Source: Streptomyces caeruleatus
GTDB taxonomy: Bacteria; Actinomycetota; Actinomycetes; Streptomycetales; Streptomycetaceae
Length of the DNA stretch: 64,000 nucleotides
Direction of reading: 5' to 3'
NCBI RefSeq assembly: GCF_001514235.1
Contig: NZ_KQ948926.1
Coordinates: 216,884 to 280,883, forward strand
The position numbers were made by a program, and so were the translations under genes. Under the pieces are notes generated by a model, which saw only the letters and a program-made list of their open reading frames with translations, was not told the DNA's origin and made no database searches. Positions 19,040 through 27,946 of the stretch are shown here, in pieces. Within the stretch, counting starts at the first letter, position 1, and each line of letters begins with the position of its first letter.

Positions 19040-19658
19040 TCGATGGCCGTCCGAGCCAGAAGGCGGCGACGGAGGCCAAGTCGATTCCGTCGGTGGAGCC
19101 GTCGTGGGGCACGAATTCCGTCGGGGCGATGTATCCGTGACCCGGTTCGAGGCGGATACGCACGCAGCGAAGACAGTCTCCTGCGGCTACGTACCGGCGT
19201 ATGCCCTCGGTGTGGGGGTAGTACTGCTCCAAGTCGACGTGCAGCGTCAGGCAGATCTGTTGGATGTTGTGGTCGCCGATGAGCAGGTAGCGGGGGCCGG
19301 GGCCTAGATTGAGGCACAGCCGTCGGCGGCCCTGGTGGCGCGTGGCGTAAGGCAGCCGGTCGAAGTTGTCGACGTGCAGGCCGATGCGGCGGCCGGTGGC
19401 GGAGTCCTCAGTGGTGGTGGTCCAGTTGCCGGGGCTGACTGTGCAGCCCAGGAGCTTGGCGGGCCAGCCGCCGTCGAGCGGGTCGAGGCGGGCAGAGGTT
19501 TCGAGGCGCCCCGCCAGGTCGCCCGGCTCGTATTCGGGTAGCGGCCGGTGGACGAGTTCGATCAGGACGCTGTAGTCGAACTGGAAAGCGACATCGACAT
19601 CGTGCGGTTCCAAGGCACCCCGCGCGAAGCTCCCGAAGGGCCAGGCTTGCTGCACCAA
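19029..19658 (-). CDS. HxD-motif conserved protein, paralogue of the gene at 59197-59922
   Basis: About 209 residues; the C-terminal 170 match the protein at 59197-59922 nearly residue for residue, including GRRIGLHVDNFDRLPY, RRRLCLNLGPGPRYLLIGDH and GYIAPTEF..HDGST. LHVDN contains an HxD motif like the iron site of 2-oxoglutarate oxygenases, but I cannot place the second histidine and arginine with confidence. The first 40 residues are unrelated to those of the paralogue, so the 5' end has been replaced or the true start lies inside. No radical SAM or precursor gene is beside this copy. Confidence 0.65.
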   Translation of the reverse strand: MVQQAWPFGSFARGALEPHDVDVAFQFDYSVLIELVHRPLPEYEPGDLAGRLETSARLDPLDGGWPAKLLGCTVSPGNWTTTTEDSATGRRIGLHVDNFDRLPYATRHQGRRRLCLNLGPGPRYLLIGDHNIQQICLTLHVDLEQYYPHTEGIRRYVAAGDCLRCVRIRLEPGHGYIAPTEFVPHDGSTDGIDLASVAAFWLGRPSSAA

Positions 19659-19768
19659 GCCAGCGGCCCACCGCCGCCGCAGTCAAGCCGGTGAAACATT
19701 TGTTCGACCAGTTGAACTGCTCGGGCCCCGGTTCCACGTCTATCTCCTCATTCAGCCGACTCCTACGG

Positions 19769-20674
19769 CTACAGGATGCTCCACTGAAGTAGACCGTCCC
19801 GCTTCCGCAGTCCCTCCACTCGCTTCTGCACCTCGGCCAGGCTTGCCGGTGCGTGGTGCACCTTCCGGGCATTCGTCGTGATCATGCGTAGCTCGCGGAT
19901 GGCAGCCACGGTCCGGTAGCCCGGCCAGCATGTGACGTCCCAACCGTAGGTGTCGGCGAATGCCTGATAGTGAGCTCGGCCGAAGCCGAATCGCCGGCAA
20001 TGGACCTCTACAGTGACCAAGTCCCACTCGGGCTGCCCCCGCGCAATGGTGTCCCAGTCGCACAGAACAGCACCGCCGTCGGCCGTGTGCAGCGCATTTC
20101 GATGCTGGGGATCACCTTGGATCAGCCCCTCCGCCAGAGCGAACTCCACGTCCTCCAGTTCCCCTTCGAGGCGGTCCGCCTCCTTCGACAGGAACTGGAC
20201 AGTGTCCGCCGTCAGGGAGGTGATGGCTGATAGCGAGCGACGGATCGCCCTGATGTTGTCATGCCCAGGGAAGGCGAGCCGGGGGGAGTGCAAGGTGTGC
20301 AGGGCGTAGAGAGGCTTCGCGAGCTGCGCCGCCTCCACCGGCCGTTCGGGCTGGGGCAGATACAACCAGAAAGTCACCGCGTGTCCATCGACGACGACGG
20401 GCTGGTCAACCGGGTGCAGGGGGACCGTTGGGAACCCGGCGTCCATCAGCCAGCGGACAAAGGCAACAGTGCGCGCGACATCGTCGATGCGGCTTCCTCG
20501 TCGAGCAATCTTTACAACGACCTGCTCCCGCTTGAGAAGGACGACCGCGTTGGTGTGTCCTCGGAGGAGGCGTGCGTCGCGACTGTCGAGGCCCACGGCC
20601 GCGCATCCTCGTTCCAGGACCTGATACATCTCGGACTCGTCGTACCCGCCGGGGGCCGGCGCCGCTTCTGTCAT
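19769..20674 (-). CDS. Aminoglycoside phosphotransferase-family kinase
   Basis: A 301-residue APH/choline-kinase fold protein. The N-lobe has the ATP-binding Lys in EQVVVKIARRG; the C-lobe has the catalytic loop LIQGDPQHRNAL and the metal-binding VLCDWDTIARGQPEWD. All key residues are present, so it should be active. Substrate is unknown: such enzymes act on antibiotics, amino sugars or small alcohols. ATG 20674 has GGAG upstream. It follows the XRE/TPR regulator by 33 bp and is probably expressed with it. Confidence 0.85.
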   Translation of the reverse strand: MTEAAPAPGGYDESEMYQVLERGCAAVGLDSRDARLLRGHTNAVVLLKREQVVVKIARRGSRIDDVARTVAFVRWLMDAGFPTVPLHPVDQPVVVDGHAVTFWLYLPQPERPVEAAQLAKPLYALHTLHSPRLAFPGHDNIRAIRRSLSAITSLTADTVQFLSKEADRLEGELEDVEFALAEGLIQGDPQHRNALHTADGGAVLCDWDTIARGQPEWDLVTVEVHCRRFGFGRAHYQAFADTYGWDVTCWPGYRTVAAIRELRMITTNARKVHHAPASLAEVQKRVEGLRKRDGLLQWSIL

Positions 20675-20707
20675 GTTCTCCAGGCTCGCCGATCACCCGC
20701 GCTGCTG

Positions 20708-22102
20708 TCACTTCTGCCCGGGAGGAAGCGCAAGGATCTCGCGCAGCTCCCGCGCTGCACGAGTGCCCTGTATCGCGGGCGGAAGGGCTTCGATGACGTC
20801 GCGGGCACGTTCCTCCACGATCGGTGTGCGGTGGGCGGGATCGATTCGCAGGAACGTCGCTCCGGCCAGCTGGCATGCCTCTGCCAGGCTGCGGTCCTTC
20901 ACAAGGCAGAGAGCTGCCTCAAAGTGGAGGAGGGCTGGGTCGATGCCGGTCCTCTTCGGATAGAGGCTCAGCGCCTCCTCCTGTACGCGCCGTGCCTGGC
21001 TGGTCCGGCCGAGAGCGGTCAACGTCCCACTCTCGTAGAGCAACAGGCGCCGTTGCGGGAAGGCGAAGGCATCGTTGTCGGCACCGCCTCCGGCACCGCT
21101 CTGCTCGAACGCTGCCATCGCACGCCGGAGGGCGGCCTCCGCCCCCTCAGCGTCACCTAGTTTCGCGAGGGCTCGCGCCTCTGCCGCTGACGCGAAGGCT
21201 GCGGTGGCACCGGGCCGACCCCGGCTGAGGATGCGAGCCTCCCTGGACAGAGAGACGGCCGACTCCAGCGGACCGTAGTAGAAGGGGAGCATCGCGGCCT
21301 GCGCCCTCACTCGTGCCCGAAGCTCCACGTTGCCGCTGTCGTCCGCAGCGTTGCGGGCTGTCGCGAACCATGACCGTGACCTCGTCAGGTCACCGAGCTT
21401 CATGAGCGCATCGGCCACCAACGTGGCTAGCATCGCAGCGAGTTCGGAGAGTCGTACCTGCACTGAGGCCGGCTGCCGGTCCATCGCCAGATGCTCGACC
21501 TCTGCCAGGTGCCCAAGGAGCGTCTTCAGCATCGGTGTGGGTGGCGTGAAGAGGTACTCCTCCCGCGCCCAAAGCACCTGTTCTTCCAGAAGATCCAGCT
21601 GTGTCGCGTTAACAGTGCCAGCAGCAAGGGTGCGGTCCACCGAACGTCGTGCAGCATCGACTCGCTGCTCAAGCGACTCACTCGTGCTTGCGCCTAGGAA
21701 GACCCGCGGTAGGGGCGGCGAATGCTCCGCCAGGACCAGTTCACTGGATGATGACGGGCGAACAGTAACCGCTGCGACATCAAGCCCCAGGTCATGAGGA
21801 AGGCATCCGTAGAACTCGGACAGCAGCCCAATCGTGTGCGAGCGTGGTTGTCGGCCGGTCTCCCAGTGCCCCAGTTGATCCTTGTCCGCTCGCGGAACCT
21901 GCGTTCGTGCCGCCGCCACTGCATTGAGGCCGTCCGCCGCTTGCTTAAGGGTTAGTCCTCGTGCCAGACGATGCGCGCGCAGCAGTGAGACCGAACAGTG
22001 GTTGTGGATAACTTGAGCGATCTCGTGGATGGGTTGGCCACGGCCGACGCCCTCCTGCCGTAACCGGCGCGCGCAGGACGGGCGGTGCGAACTACGGTCC
22101 AT
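20708..22102 (-). CDS. XRE-family regulator with C-terminal TPR-like repeats
   Basis: 464 residues. An XRE helix-turn-helix (about 32-90, LARGLTLKQAADGLNAVAAA then HWETGRQPRSHTIG) is followed by a 350-residue alpha-helical solenoid of TPR character, as in Streptomyces regulators that sense peptides or other ligands. I chose ATG 22102 because GGGAGGG lies 6 nt upstream; the ORF extends to 22174 but without a ribosome site. It is divergent from the ATPase gene at 22411, with repeated operator-like sequences between them. Confidence 0.85.
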   Translation of the reverse strand: MDRSSHRPSCARRLRQEGVGRGQPIHEIAQVIHNHCSVSLLRAHRLARGLTLKQAADGLNAVAAARTQVPRADKDQLGHWETGRQPRSHTIGLLSEFYGCLPHDLGLDVAAVTVRPSSSSELVLAEHSPPLPRVFLGASTSESLEQRVDAARRSVDRTLAAGTVNATQLDLLEEQVLWAREEYLFTPPTPMLKTLLGHLAEVEHLAMDRQPASVQVRLSELAAMLATLVADALMKLGDLTRSRSWFATARNAADDSGNVELRARVRAQAAMLPFYYGPLESAVSLSREARILSRGRPGATAAFASAAEARALAKLGDAEGAEAALRRAMAAFEQSGAGGGADNDAFAFPQRRLLLYESGTLTALGRTSQARRVQEEALSLYPKRTGIDPALLHFEAALCLVKDRSLAEACQLAGATFLRIDPAHRTPIVEERARDVIEALPPAIQGTRAARELREILALPPGQK

Positions 22103-22163
22103 CAACCCTCCCTCACCAGGCTCACCTCCCAACAGCGTAGTGACGGCCCATCGACTCTGCGTC

Positions 22164-22225
22164 AAAACAGTCACTTCTCCAACGCATAGTCATGAAAACA
22201 GTGACTGCAGGAGTGGGGAGTCACT
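22164..22225. promoter_or_regulatory. Candidate operator: repeated AAAACAGTSACT and AGTCACT sites
   Basis: AAAACAGTCACT at 22164-22175 and AAAACAGTGACT at 22195-22206 are direct repeats 31 bp apart, about three helical turns. A third AGTCACT is at 22219-22225; the middle copy is its inverse. They sit in the divergent region between the XRE regulator and the 22411 gene, so autoregulation by that XRE protein is a reasonable inference. Confidence 0.5.
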
Positions 22226-22410
22226 GATCAGCGGTCGCTGACTGTTGCCCGGCAACGTCTCCAGGGCGAATCTTGCTCACTCGAAAGCCCACAGACGCTC
22301 GCTGGCCAGAGGAACTAGTGCCCCGGTCATTGAGCCAGCGGGCGCCGTCAATCCCGGCCAATGGACCAGGAGACGGCGGCGCGCGCCATCAAAACTGGGA
22401 GGTGGACGCG

Positions 22411-22917
22411 ATGACGACCGTGATGAACCGGCAGTATCTGGAGGGTCTGTTGGCCTTCGGAGACGGAACCGAGCGTGCCACGATTCAGATCGAGTGCGAG
22501 GCCGGCGTTGTCGGCATCGCCCGACGCTTCGCCCGAGAGCAGCTTGCAGTGTGGGGATTCGCTGAGGGCAGCGGTCTCAATGATCGGGTCGTCTTTACAG
22601 TCAGCGAGTTGGTGACCAACGCGGTTCTGCACGCCCGAACCCGGCCGCCGAGTGAGAGCGAGCTCATCGACCTCACGCTCGCCTTCGACCTGGACCAAGC
22701 CATCGCAGTGCTGGTGGCTGACAACTCCCACAAGATGCCGCTGATCGGCGTCCAGCCGTCGGCCGAGGCCACCGACGGGCGCGGGCTGCTACTCGTCGAC
22801 GCGCTGGCGGACGGTTGGACTGTGGCGCCCCGTCAGAACCCGGGTCCAGGCCAAGGAAAGAAGGTGTGTGCCTTCTTCCGATGCCTCACGACCGCTGGCC
22901 TGCCTCAATCGGCGTGA
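22411..22917 (+). CDS. Anti-sigma-like ATP-binding protein (HATPase_c)
   Basis: 168 residues of the RsbW/SpoIIAB-like GHKL ATPase fold: VVFTVSELVTNAVLHART is the N box and TDGRGLLLVDALADGW the G2 box. Proteins of this type in Streptomyces either bind sigma factors or act as small stand-alone kinases. The ATG at 22411 has GGGAGG 8 nt upstream; the ORF opens earlier but the extra residues look non-coding. It heads a rightward run of small regulatory genes. Confidence 0.82.
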   Translation: MTTVMNRQYLEGLLAFGDGTERATIQIECEAGVVGIARRFAREQLAVWGFAEGSGLNDRVVFTVSELVTNAVLHARTRPPSESELIDLTLAFDLDQAIAVLVADNSHKMPLIGVQPSAEATDGRGLLLVDALADGWTVAPRQNPGPGQGKKVCAFFRCLTTAGLPQSA

Positions 22918-22957
22918 CGGGGATGTCAACGTGAATTGTGCACGGACAGGAGAGTCG

Positions 22958-23569
22958 ATGATCGTCGCCGTGGGCGGCCGACCGTGGACCGGAAAGACGA
23001 CGCTCGCCAAAGCACTGGCAAAGGCCATGTCGGGCGTCCTGCTCGACAAAGCCGCGCTACAGAAGGTGCTATTCCCTAGGCCAGCACCGGCTTCGCCGGA
23101 GCAGAACGATCGCCTGTACGAGTTCCTCCTTCAGGCCGCGGTCTGGCATCTGGAAACAACGCCCGGAGACGTTGTAGTGCTCGACGGCCGCCCCCTCACA
23201 CGGATCCGCGAGGTCCTTGCCCTGCGCCGCTTCGCATCCGGCGTAGACCAGCCTCTCCGCATCATCGAGTGCGTCTGCCCCGACGAGGTAGCCGTCGACC
23301 GTGCCCGAGCCAGCCCGACATCCACGGAGCCGCTCGCCGTTGCGAACGAAGCGCCTGCTGAGCCGATTCCGGACCCGAAGATCGTCATCGATACAAGCCT
23401 GCCTGCAGACCAGTGCCTCGCCTCTGCCCTTCAGCACCTCAGCCGCGCCCCCACCGGTTGTGGGACTCCGCAGACGGTCAGTCCCGTCCAAGCAAGTAGA
23501 AGCGGCACGCGGGGCACCAGCGAGCCGTTGGAGCAACTCGCTGCGAAGCGTTCCAGGGAGGTGGCGTGA
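22958..23569 (+). CDS. P-loop NTPase, zeta-toxin/cytidylate-kinase-like
   Basis: 203 residues with Walker A GRPWTGKTT at 7-15 and a Walker-B-like VVVLDGRPLTR. The rest resembles small phosphotransferases that act on nucleotides, sugars or antibiotics, and no toxin-specific motif is visible. ATG 22958 with GGAGAG upstream is preferred over the earlier GTG. Its stop overlaps the next gene by 4 bp (GTGA). Confidence 0.7.
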   Translation: MIVAVGGRPWTGKTTLAKALAKAMSGVLLDKAALQKVLFPRPAPASPEQNDRLYEFLLQAAVWHLETTPGDVVVLDGRPLTRIREVLALRRFASGVDQPLRIIECVCPDEVAVDRARASPTSTEPLAVANEAPAEPIPDPKIVIDTSLPADQCLASALQHLSRAPTGCGTPQTVSPVQASRSGTRGTSEPLEQLAAKRSREVA

Positions 23570-24015
23570 TCACCGGGACTCGCTCAGCGCTCAATGTGCG
23601 TCTGCTGCCCGCGGGACACGCCTACGACTACGAGTACTTCCGTGCTCGTCTTGCTGACACGACGATGCTCAACAAGTCTGTTGCTGTCTGCCTCTTTCGA
23701 GCGCCGCTGCTCGCCGTACCGGTTGGCGGTGCCCGCCGTGGTGGATACATGTCCTTGGAGCTTGTGACACTCGCGTTGGAGGTCCGTTCTCTCCTCGACG
23801 CTCGGTCGGGATTCCCCAACCTTCGAGTCCGCTGGTCGCCGTACCGCGACACCTGCCACGTGGTCGAGTGGGGCGCGGAATCTCCGATGTGGGACGACGC
23901 CGCTCGGGGCCGGTTCTACGGCTACAGCGAGACCGCGATCGATGCCTACCTCCGGGAGCACGCGCCCCCGTCCCTCGCTTCGGCGTACGCGTTCCCTTCC
24001 ACTGCGGCCTCGTAA
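23566..24015 (+). CDS. Small conserved Streptomyces protein (DUF6302-like)
   Basis: 149 residues with the hallmarks of a family I associate with DUF6302: AYDYEYFRARLAD, LLAVPVGGARRGGY and a C-terminal GRFYGYSETAIDAYL. No catalytic motif is evident. Starts at GTG 23566 overlapping the previous stop. It commonly accompanies the ATPase and DUF5999-like genes seen here, suggesting a conserved accessory regulatory module of unknown function. Confidence 0.6.
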   Translation: MITGTRSALNVRLLPAGHAYDYEYFRARLADTTMLNKSVAVCLFRAPLLAVPVGGARRGGYMSLELVTLALEVRSLLDARSGFPNLRVRWSPYRDTCHVVEWGAESPMWDDAARGRFYGYSETAIDAYLREHAPPSLASAYAFPSTAAS

Positions 24016-24068
24016 CCGTCGAAGAAGCACCTTCCCACACCCAAGACATCCGAGAGGACGAGCACACC

Positions 24069-24272
24069 ATGTGTCGGCACAGCCCACCGTGTCCCAGCCC
24101 CGATGCTCCCGACCGAGAGGCCGCAAAGGTCATCGCGCGCGGTGACACACAGGGCTGGTGCCTGCTCTGCAACGGCACCATCATCTTCGACGACACAGGG
24201 GAACTGTTGCCGAACGGTGAGATCATCGCTCCCCATCGCCCCGCAGCCGGGCTGGTAGGGGGCGTTGCATGA
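24069..24272 (+). CDS. Small Cys-containing protein (DUF5999-like)
   Basis: 67 residues, starting MCRHSPPCPS and containing QGWCLLCNGTIIFDDTGELL and IIAPHRP. The paired cysteines (Cys2, Cys8; CLLC) could bind a metal, though this is inference. It matches my memory of the widespread Streptomyces DUF5999. The stop overlaps the next start (ATGA), so it is translated together with the ATPase gene. Confidence 0.7.
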   Translation: MCRHSPPCPSPDAPDREAAKVIARGDTQGWCLLCNGTIIFDDTGELLPNGEIIAPHRPAAGLVGGVA

Positions 24273-24889
24273 GCCCCATCGTCAGCGGAGCTATCACGCA
24301 CGTCACCGTTCGTGTCGGCGAAGAGGCAGACAGTCTCGCCCTCTCCGTGGCGGCGCCTGACTGTCCGTCATCGGCTCCGAGCGGACGGACAGCCTCCGTC
24401 CCTGCCCTCAAATCCCCGCTCACCGACAATGACGGGCCAGTCCGCCCTCAGAGGTGGGAGCGGAAGTGGCCGATTGCGTCAGGCACCGCGCGGTTGGCCC
24501 GGTTGCATGCTCAGACCCGGCTGGCGATGGCGGCTTGGGCTGGGGATCGCACTGTTGCGCTTCGTGTCGTGACGGAGCTGGTGCAGAACGCCGTGGAGCA
24601 TGTCGGCGCGGGTGAGGTCCTGCTGGTGCTGTTCCTGGATGAGACGGAGGACTTGGTCGTCGAGGTGGCGGATCAGGGACCCGAGTTCGCCACGTTCGAA
24701 CGCGCTATTGCCGCTCAGAAGCCTACGGGCCTCGGGCTGGTGCGCGCGCTGGGAGGCGACGTCTCCCTTCAGGTTCCGCCGGAGGGATTCGGTAAGAGCG
24801 TCCGCGTCGTGCTGCACGCCTCGCCTTTCGATGCGCGCCGCGCACCGTCCCTTCCTGTTCTTCGTCCCTGTTCAGCCCTCGACTCTTGA
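24269..24889 (+). CDS. Second anti-sigma-like ATP-binding protein
   Basis: 206 residues. The C-terminal 130 form a GHKL ATPase domain: ALRVVTELVQNAVEHVG (N box), VEVADQGPEF (G1) and PTGLGLVRALGG (G2). The N-terminal 70 residues are low in similarity and Ser/Pro-rich. Starts at ATG 24269 inside the preceding stop. It ends 8 bp before the conservon histidine-kinase-like gene, so it may feed into the same signalling unit. Confidence 0.78.
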   Translation: MSPIVSGAITHVTVRVGEEADSLALSVAAPDCPSSAPSGRTASVPALKSPLTDNDGPVRPQRWERKWPIASGTARLARLHAQTRLAMAAWAGDRTVALRVVTELVQNAVEHVGAGEVLLVLFLDETEDLVVEVADQGPEFATFERAIAAQKPTGLGLVRALGGDVSLQVPPEGFGKSVRVVLHASPFDARRAPSLPVLRPCSALDS

Positions 24890-24897
24890 GGATCCCC

Positions 24898-26397
24898 ATG
24901 TCTGACCGTGTGTCCCCCACTCGCCCGGTCACCCACCGCCGCCGGCGAGACCGCCGGCCCCGGGTGGACCGTTACCTCTTCGACGAGGTCGCCGGCGTGC
25001 TGGCCGCGCCGCTTGTGTGCATCATCGCGCTGTGGGGCGTGGTCCTCGGTGCCGCGTGGCTGTACGAGTTCAGCATCACGCAGCTCGCGCTGGCGCTCGG
25101 CGGCAGCCTCCTCATCGCCGGCCTGGTTGGCGTCTTGCGGATACGGGCCGTGGCCATGTCTCTTCATGACCACCGTGCTGCCGACTTCGAGCGGATCGCG
25201 GAATCAGCGAGTGCTGCCGAACAGACCATGATCTGGACAGCAGAGCAGCTCTGCCAGGGCGCCCGCCCACCGCTCCCGCAGGAGCCTCAACTGGCTGGTG
25301 ACGGCCCGCTTGAGAAGGTCATCGAGTTGATCGGCCACCTCCAGGTGCAGGGCGCCGGCGCCTTGCTGCGGACGCACGACGAGTCGCAGGCGGCGGTACT
25401 CGTAGCGATGCACCGGACCCTCACGCGGCGCCAGCACGGGCTGATCGATGAGTTGCTGGATCACCTGACCCGTCTGCAGACGGCCACCGAGGACGCGGAA
25501 CTCCTGGACCGGAGTTTCAAGATCGACCACCTGGCGACGCGGCTGCGTCGCATGGTGGAGAGCGTTTCCGTCGTCCTCGGCGGCCAGTCCCTGCGCGAGA
25601 CGCGGGCACCTGTCCAGGTCGCCACAGTGTTGCGCGGGGCGAAGTCCGAGGTGGTCAAGTACACGCGAGTGCAGACGGTGTCCGGCGACGTCGGCAGCAA
25701 GTTCGCGCTGCCCGCGCATGTGCACCCCGACATCGCGCACTTGCTCGCCGAACTCATCGACAACGGCCTGGAGCACTCTGATCCGGCAACCAAGGTCACC
25801 GTACGTGCGCAGAAGGTGGCCCGCGGGTTGCTGATCGAGGTTGAGGACCGGGCCACGCTGCTGATGGACCCGCACAAGCGGGACATGCTCAATCAGCTCC
25901 TCGCCGACCCGGCTCAAGCCGATGTGGCAGGCCAGGTCCGATCGGGGAACCTGGGCCTGGTCACTACCTCGAAGATCGCTGCCAAGTACGGCCTGAAGGT
26001 CTGGCTGGCGATGAACCCGATGGGCGGGACGACCGCCCACGTGATCGTCCCCAATCAGTACCTCGTTCCGACCGTCCCCACGATCGGCACCGTCACGGTC
26101 TCCGCCCCCGTGTCCGCCGCTCCGCAACTGGCGTTTGCGGGGGCCGCGCAGCAGCCCGTGCGCCCCGCGCCAGGTTCCGGACGTCCTGTCGAGCAGGCCG
26201 ACCGTGCCAGCGCATCTCCGCTGCCCCGGCGTAGGCGGGTGTCCAGGCCGATGCCTGACCACGCGGCCGACGGGCCTGGGGCGCCGGCCCCGGCCGCGAA
26301 CCCCCAGGCCCTGGCTGACTGGCGTACGGGACTGCGCGCCGGGCTGGACACGGATCCAACCCCTGTCCCCGGCACGCCCGCCTCCCCCCAGTCCTGA
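24898..26397 (+). CDS. Conservon CvnA-type sensor histidine-kinase-like protein
   Basis: First member of a Streptomyces conservon, which acts as a membrane-associated signalling complex resembling eukaryotic G-protein systems. 499 residues: basic N-terminus, two membrane segments (about 37-60 and 65-85), a helical dimerisation region, then a GHKL ATPase domain with HLLAELIDNGLEHSDP (N box) and GNLGLVTTSKIA (G box). There is no clear phospho-accepting His. The last 110 residues are Pro/Ala-rich and probably disordered. Only one sensing loop is short, so ligand is unknown. Confidence 0.85.
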   Translation: MSDRVSPTRPVTHRRRRDRRPRVDRYLFDEVAGVLAAPLVCIIALWGVVLGAAWLYEFSITQLALALGGSLLIAGLVGVLRIRAVAMSLHDHRAADFERIAESASAAEQTMIWTAEQLCQGARPPLPQEPQLAGDGPLEKVIELIGHLQVQGAGALLRTHDESQAAVLVAMHRTLTRRQHGLIDELLDHLTRLQTATEDAELLDRSFKIDHLATRLRRMVESVSVVLGGQSLRETRAPVQVATVLRGAKSEVVKYTRVQTVSGDVGSKFALPAHVHPDIAHLLAELIDNGLEHSDPATKVTVRAQKVARGLLIEVEDRATLLMDPHKRDMLNQLLADPAQADVAGQVRSGNLGLVTTSKIAAKYGLKVWLAMNPMGGTTAHVIVPNQYLVPTVPTIGTVTVSAPVSAAPQLAFAGAAQQPVRPAPGSGRPVEQADRASASPLPRRRRVSRPMPDHAADGPGAPAPAANPQALADWRTGLRAGLDTDPTPVPGTPASPQS

Positions 26398-26427
26398 CCC
26401 CCACTACCTCGCATGGAGCGATCCGCC

Positions 26428-26937
26428 ATGACCCACGATGTGAACGCCGCGGCCCCCGTGATCTCCCCCGAGGAGGTCAAAGGGGAGATGACGCGCCTGA
26501 TCGACGAGTTCGTAGAGGACACCCCCGGTGTCACGCACGCCCTGCTGGCCTCCCGCGACGGCCTGACGCAGGTCGTCCCCTCAAACATGCTCTCCACCAA
26601 ATCCGACGCGGACTGGGCCGACGAACTGGCCGCGGCGGCCTCGGGACTGGCAGCCCTGGCCAAGGGTGTCAAAGGCCGCCCCGAAGGCGAGCAGCGGCCG
26701 GTGCAGCAGGTCCTCATCGAGCGGGACGACGCCCTGTTCCTCCTCACCGAGGCCGGGGTGGGTAGCGCGTTCACCGAGAACGGCAAGAGCGTCGCGACGG
26801 TGCTGCTGGTGCTGACCCGCACGGACGCGAACGTCGGTACCGTCGCCTACGCCGTCGGGCGTCTGGTACAGCGGTTCTCCCCGTTCATGACGACCCCGGT
26901 CCGCGCCCACGACGGCCAGGGCGACGGTGTCGCATGA
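26428..26937 (+). CDS. Conservon CvnB-type roadblock/LC7 protein
   Basis: 169 residues of roadblock/LC7 fold (DEFVEDTPGVTHALLASRDG start, then VLIERDDALFLLTEAG), the class that acts as an activator or scaffold for the conservon GTPase. ATG 26428 is used; a GTG/ATG a few codons upstream (26413) is open but less likely. It overlaps the next gene by 4 bp, as is usual in conservons. Confidence 0.88.
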   Translation: MTHDVNAAAPVISPEEVKGEMTRLIDEFVEDTPGVTHALLASRDGLTQVVPSNMLSTKSDADWADELAAAASGLAALAKGVKGRPEGEQRPVQQVLIERDDALFLLTEAGVGSAFTENGKSVATVLLVLTRTDANVGTVAYAVGRLVQRFSPFMTTPVRAHDGQGDGVA

Positions 26938-27344
26938 ACTCCCCGACAGGCCAGGACTCCTTAGAGGCCGAGGCCCTGGACGACACGGCTACCATCGTCC
27001 GGCTGTATGCGGTGACCGACGGCCGCACTCGCGCCCGGCACCACCTCGCTCTCCACACCGTTCTGGGGCCCGGACGCCGCTCGCCGCGCCCCGGGCTGGC
27101 CGAGGAGAGCGTCAGGATCGTCGAGCTGTGCGGTCAGCGGCACCGGCCGCTCGCCGAGCTGGCCGGCACCCTCGCTCTCCCCGTGACCGCAGTGTCCGTT
27201 CTCGTCTCCGATTTGATCGACGCGGGGGCACTGGCCTTTCCCATTCCGGACCGGCGCAGCGAGGACAGCGACCTGCAACTTCTGCACGCGATCACGGCCG
27301 GTCTCAAGCGCCGGCACCCCAACGCGACCGCGAAGGCCGGGTGA
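26934..27344 (+). CDS. Conservon CvnC-type DUF742 protein
   Basis: 136 residues with a winged-helix-like DUF742 pattern: TIVRLYAVTDGRTR at the start and SVRIVELCGQRHRPLAELAG with VTAVSVLVSDLIDAGAL in the middle. In conservons this protein interacts with the roadblock and GTPase partners. Starts at ATG 26934 in the CvnB stop codon. Confidence 0.88.
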   Translation: MNSPTGQDSLEAEALDDTATIVRLYAVTDGRTRARHHLALHTVLGPGRRSPRPGLAEESVRIVELCGQRHRPLAELAGTLALPVTAVSVLVSDLIDAGALAFPIPDRRSEDSDLQLLHAITAGLKRRHPNATAKAG

Positions 27345-27349
27345 ATTCC

Positions 27350-27946
27350 ATGACCCAGTTCCCGCAGCCTGCCACCCGGGCCACCGCCAAGCTGGTCATC
27401 GCGGGAGGCTTCGGCGTCGGCAAGACCACCGCCATCGGAGCCGTCAGCGACATCACGCCCTTGCGCACGGAGGAAGTCCTCACCACCCAGAGCACGGCAA
27501 CCGACAGCCTCCGCGGCATCGAGGACAAGACGACCACCACGGTCGCCTTCGACTTCGGCCGCGTCGGCTGGGATGTCCCCGACCCCGTGGAGCTGTATCT
27601 CTTCGGCACGCCAGGACAGCCCCGCTTCTGGAGCTTCTGGCACGACCTGTCCGAAGGGGCGCTCGGCGCCGTGGTGCTGGCCGACACCCGACGCCTGGAG
27701 TCGAGCTTCCCCGCGGCCGACTTCTTCGAACAGCTCGGCCTGCCCTTCGTCATCGCCATCAACCGGTTTCCCGGAACCACGCCCCGCACCGCGGTCGAGA
27801 TCCGCGAGGCATTCGACGTGGACGAGCAGGTACCGCTGATGTTCTGCGACGCCCGCAACGCCGATTCCGTGGCCGGGGTCCTGATCACCCTGGTCCAGCA
27901 CATCGCGAACACCAAATCCGCCAACTCCGCCCTCCTGGACGCATGA
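27350..27946 (+). CDS. Conservon CvnD-type small GTPase
   Basis: 198 residues. The Walker A is GGFGVGKTT near residue 20, and the DxxG position reads LFGTPGQPRFW, the altered switch typical of MglA-like conservon GTPases. The base-specificity motif is INRF rather than NKxD, again usual for this class. GTG 27341 overlaps the upstream stop and ATG 27350 follows; I use the ATG. Confidence 0.9.
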   Translation: MTQFPQPATRATAKLVIAGGFGVGKTTAIGAVSDITPLRTEEVLTTQSTATDSLRGIEDKTTTTVAFDFGRVGWDVPDPVELYLFGTPGQPRFWSFWHDLSEGALGAVVLADTRRLESSFPAADFFEQLGLPFVIAINRFPGTTPRTAVEIREAFDVDEQVPLMFCDARNADSVAGVLITLVQHIANTKSANSALLDA

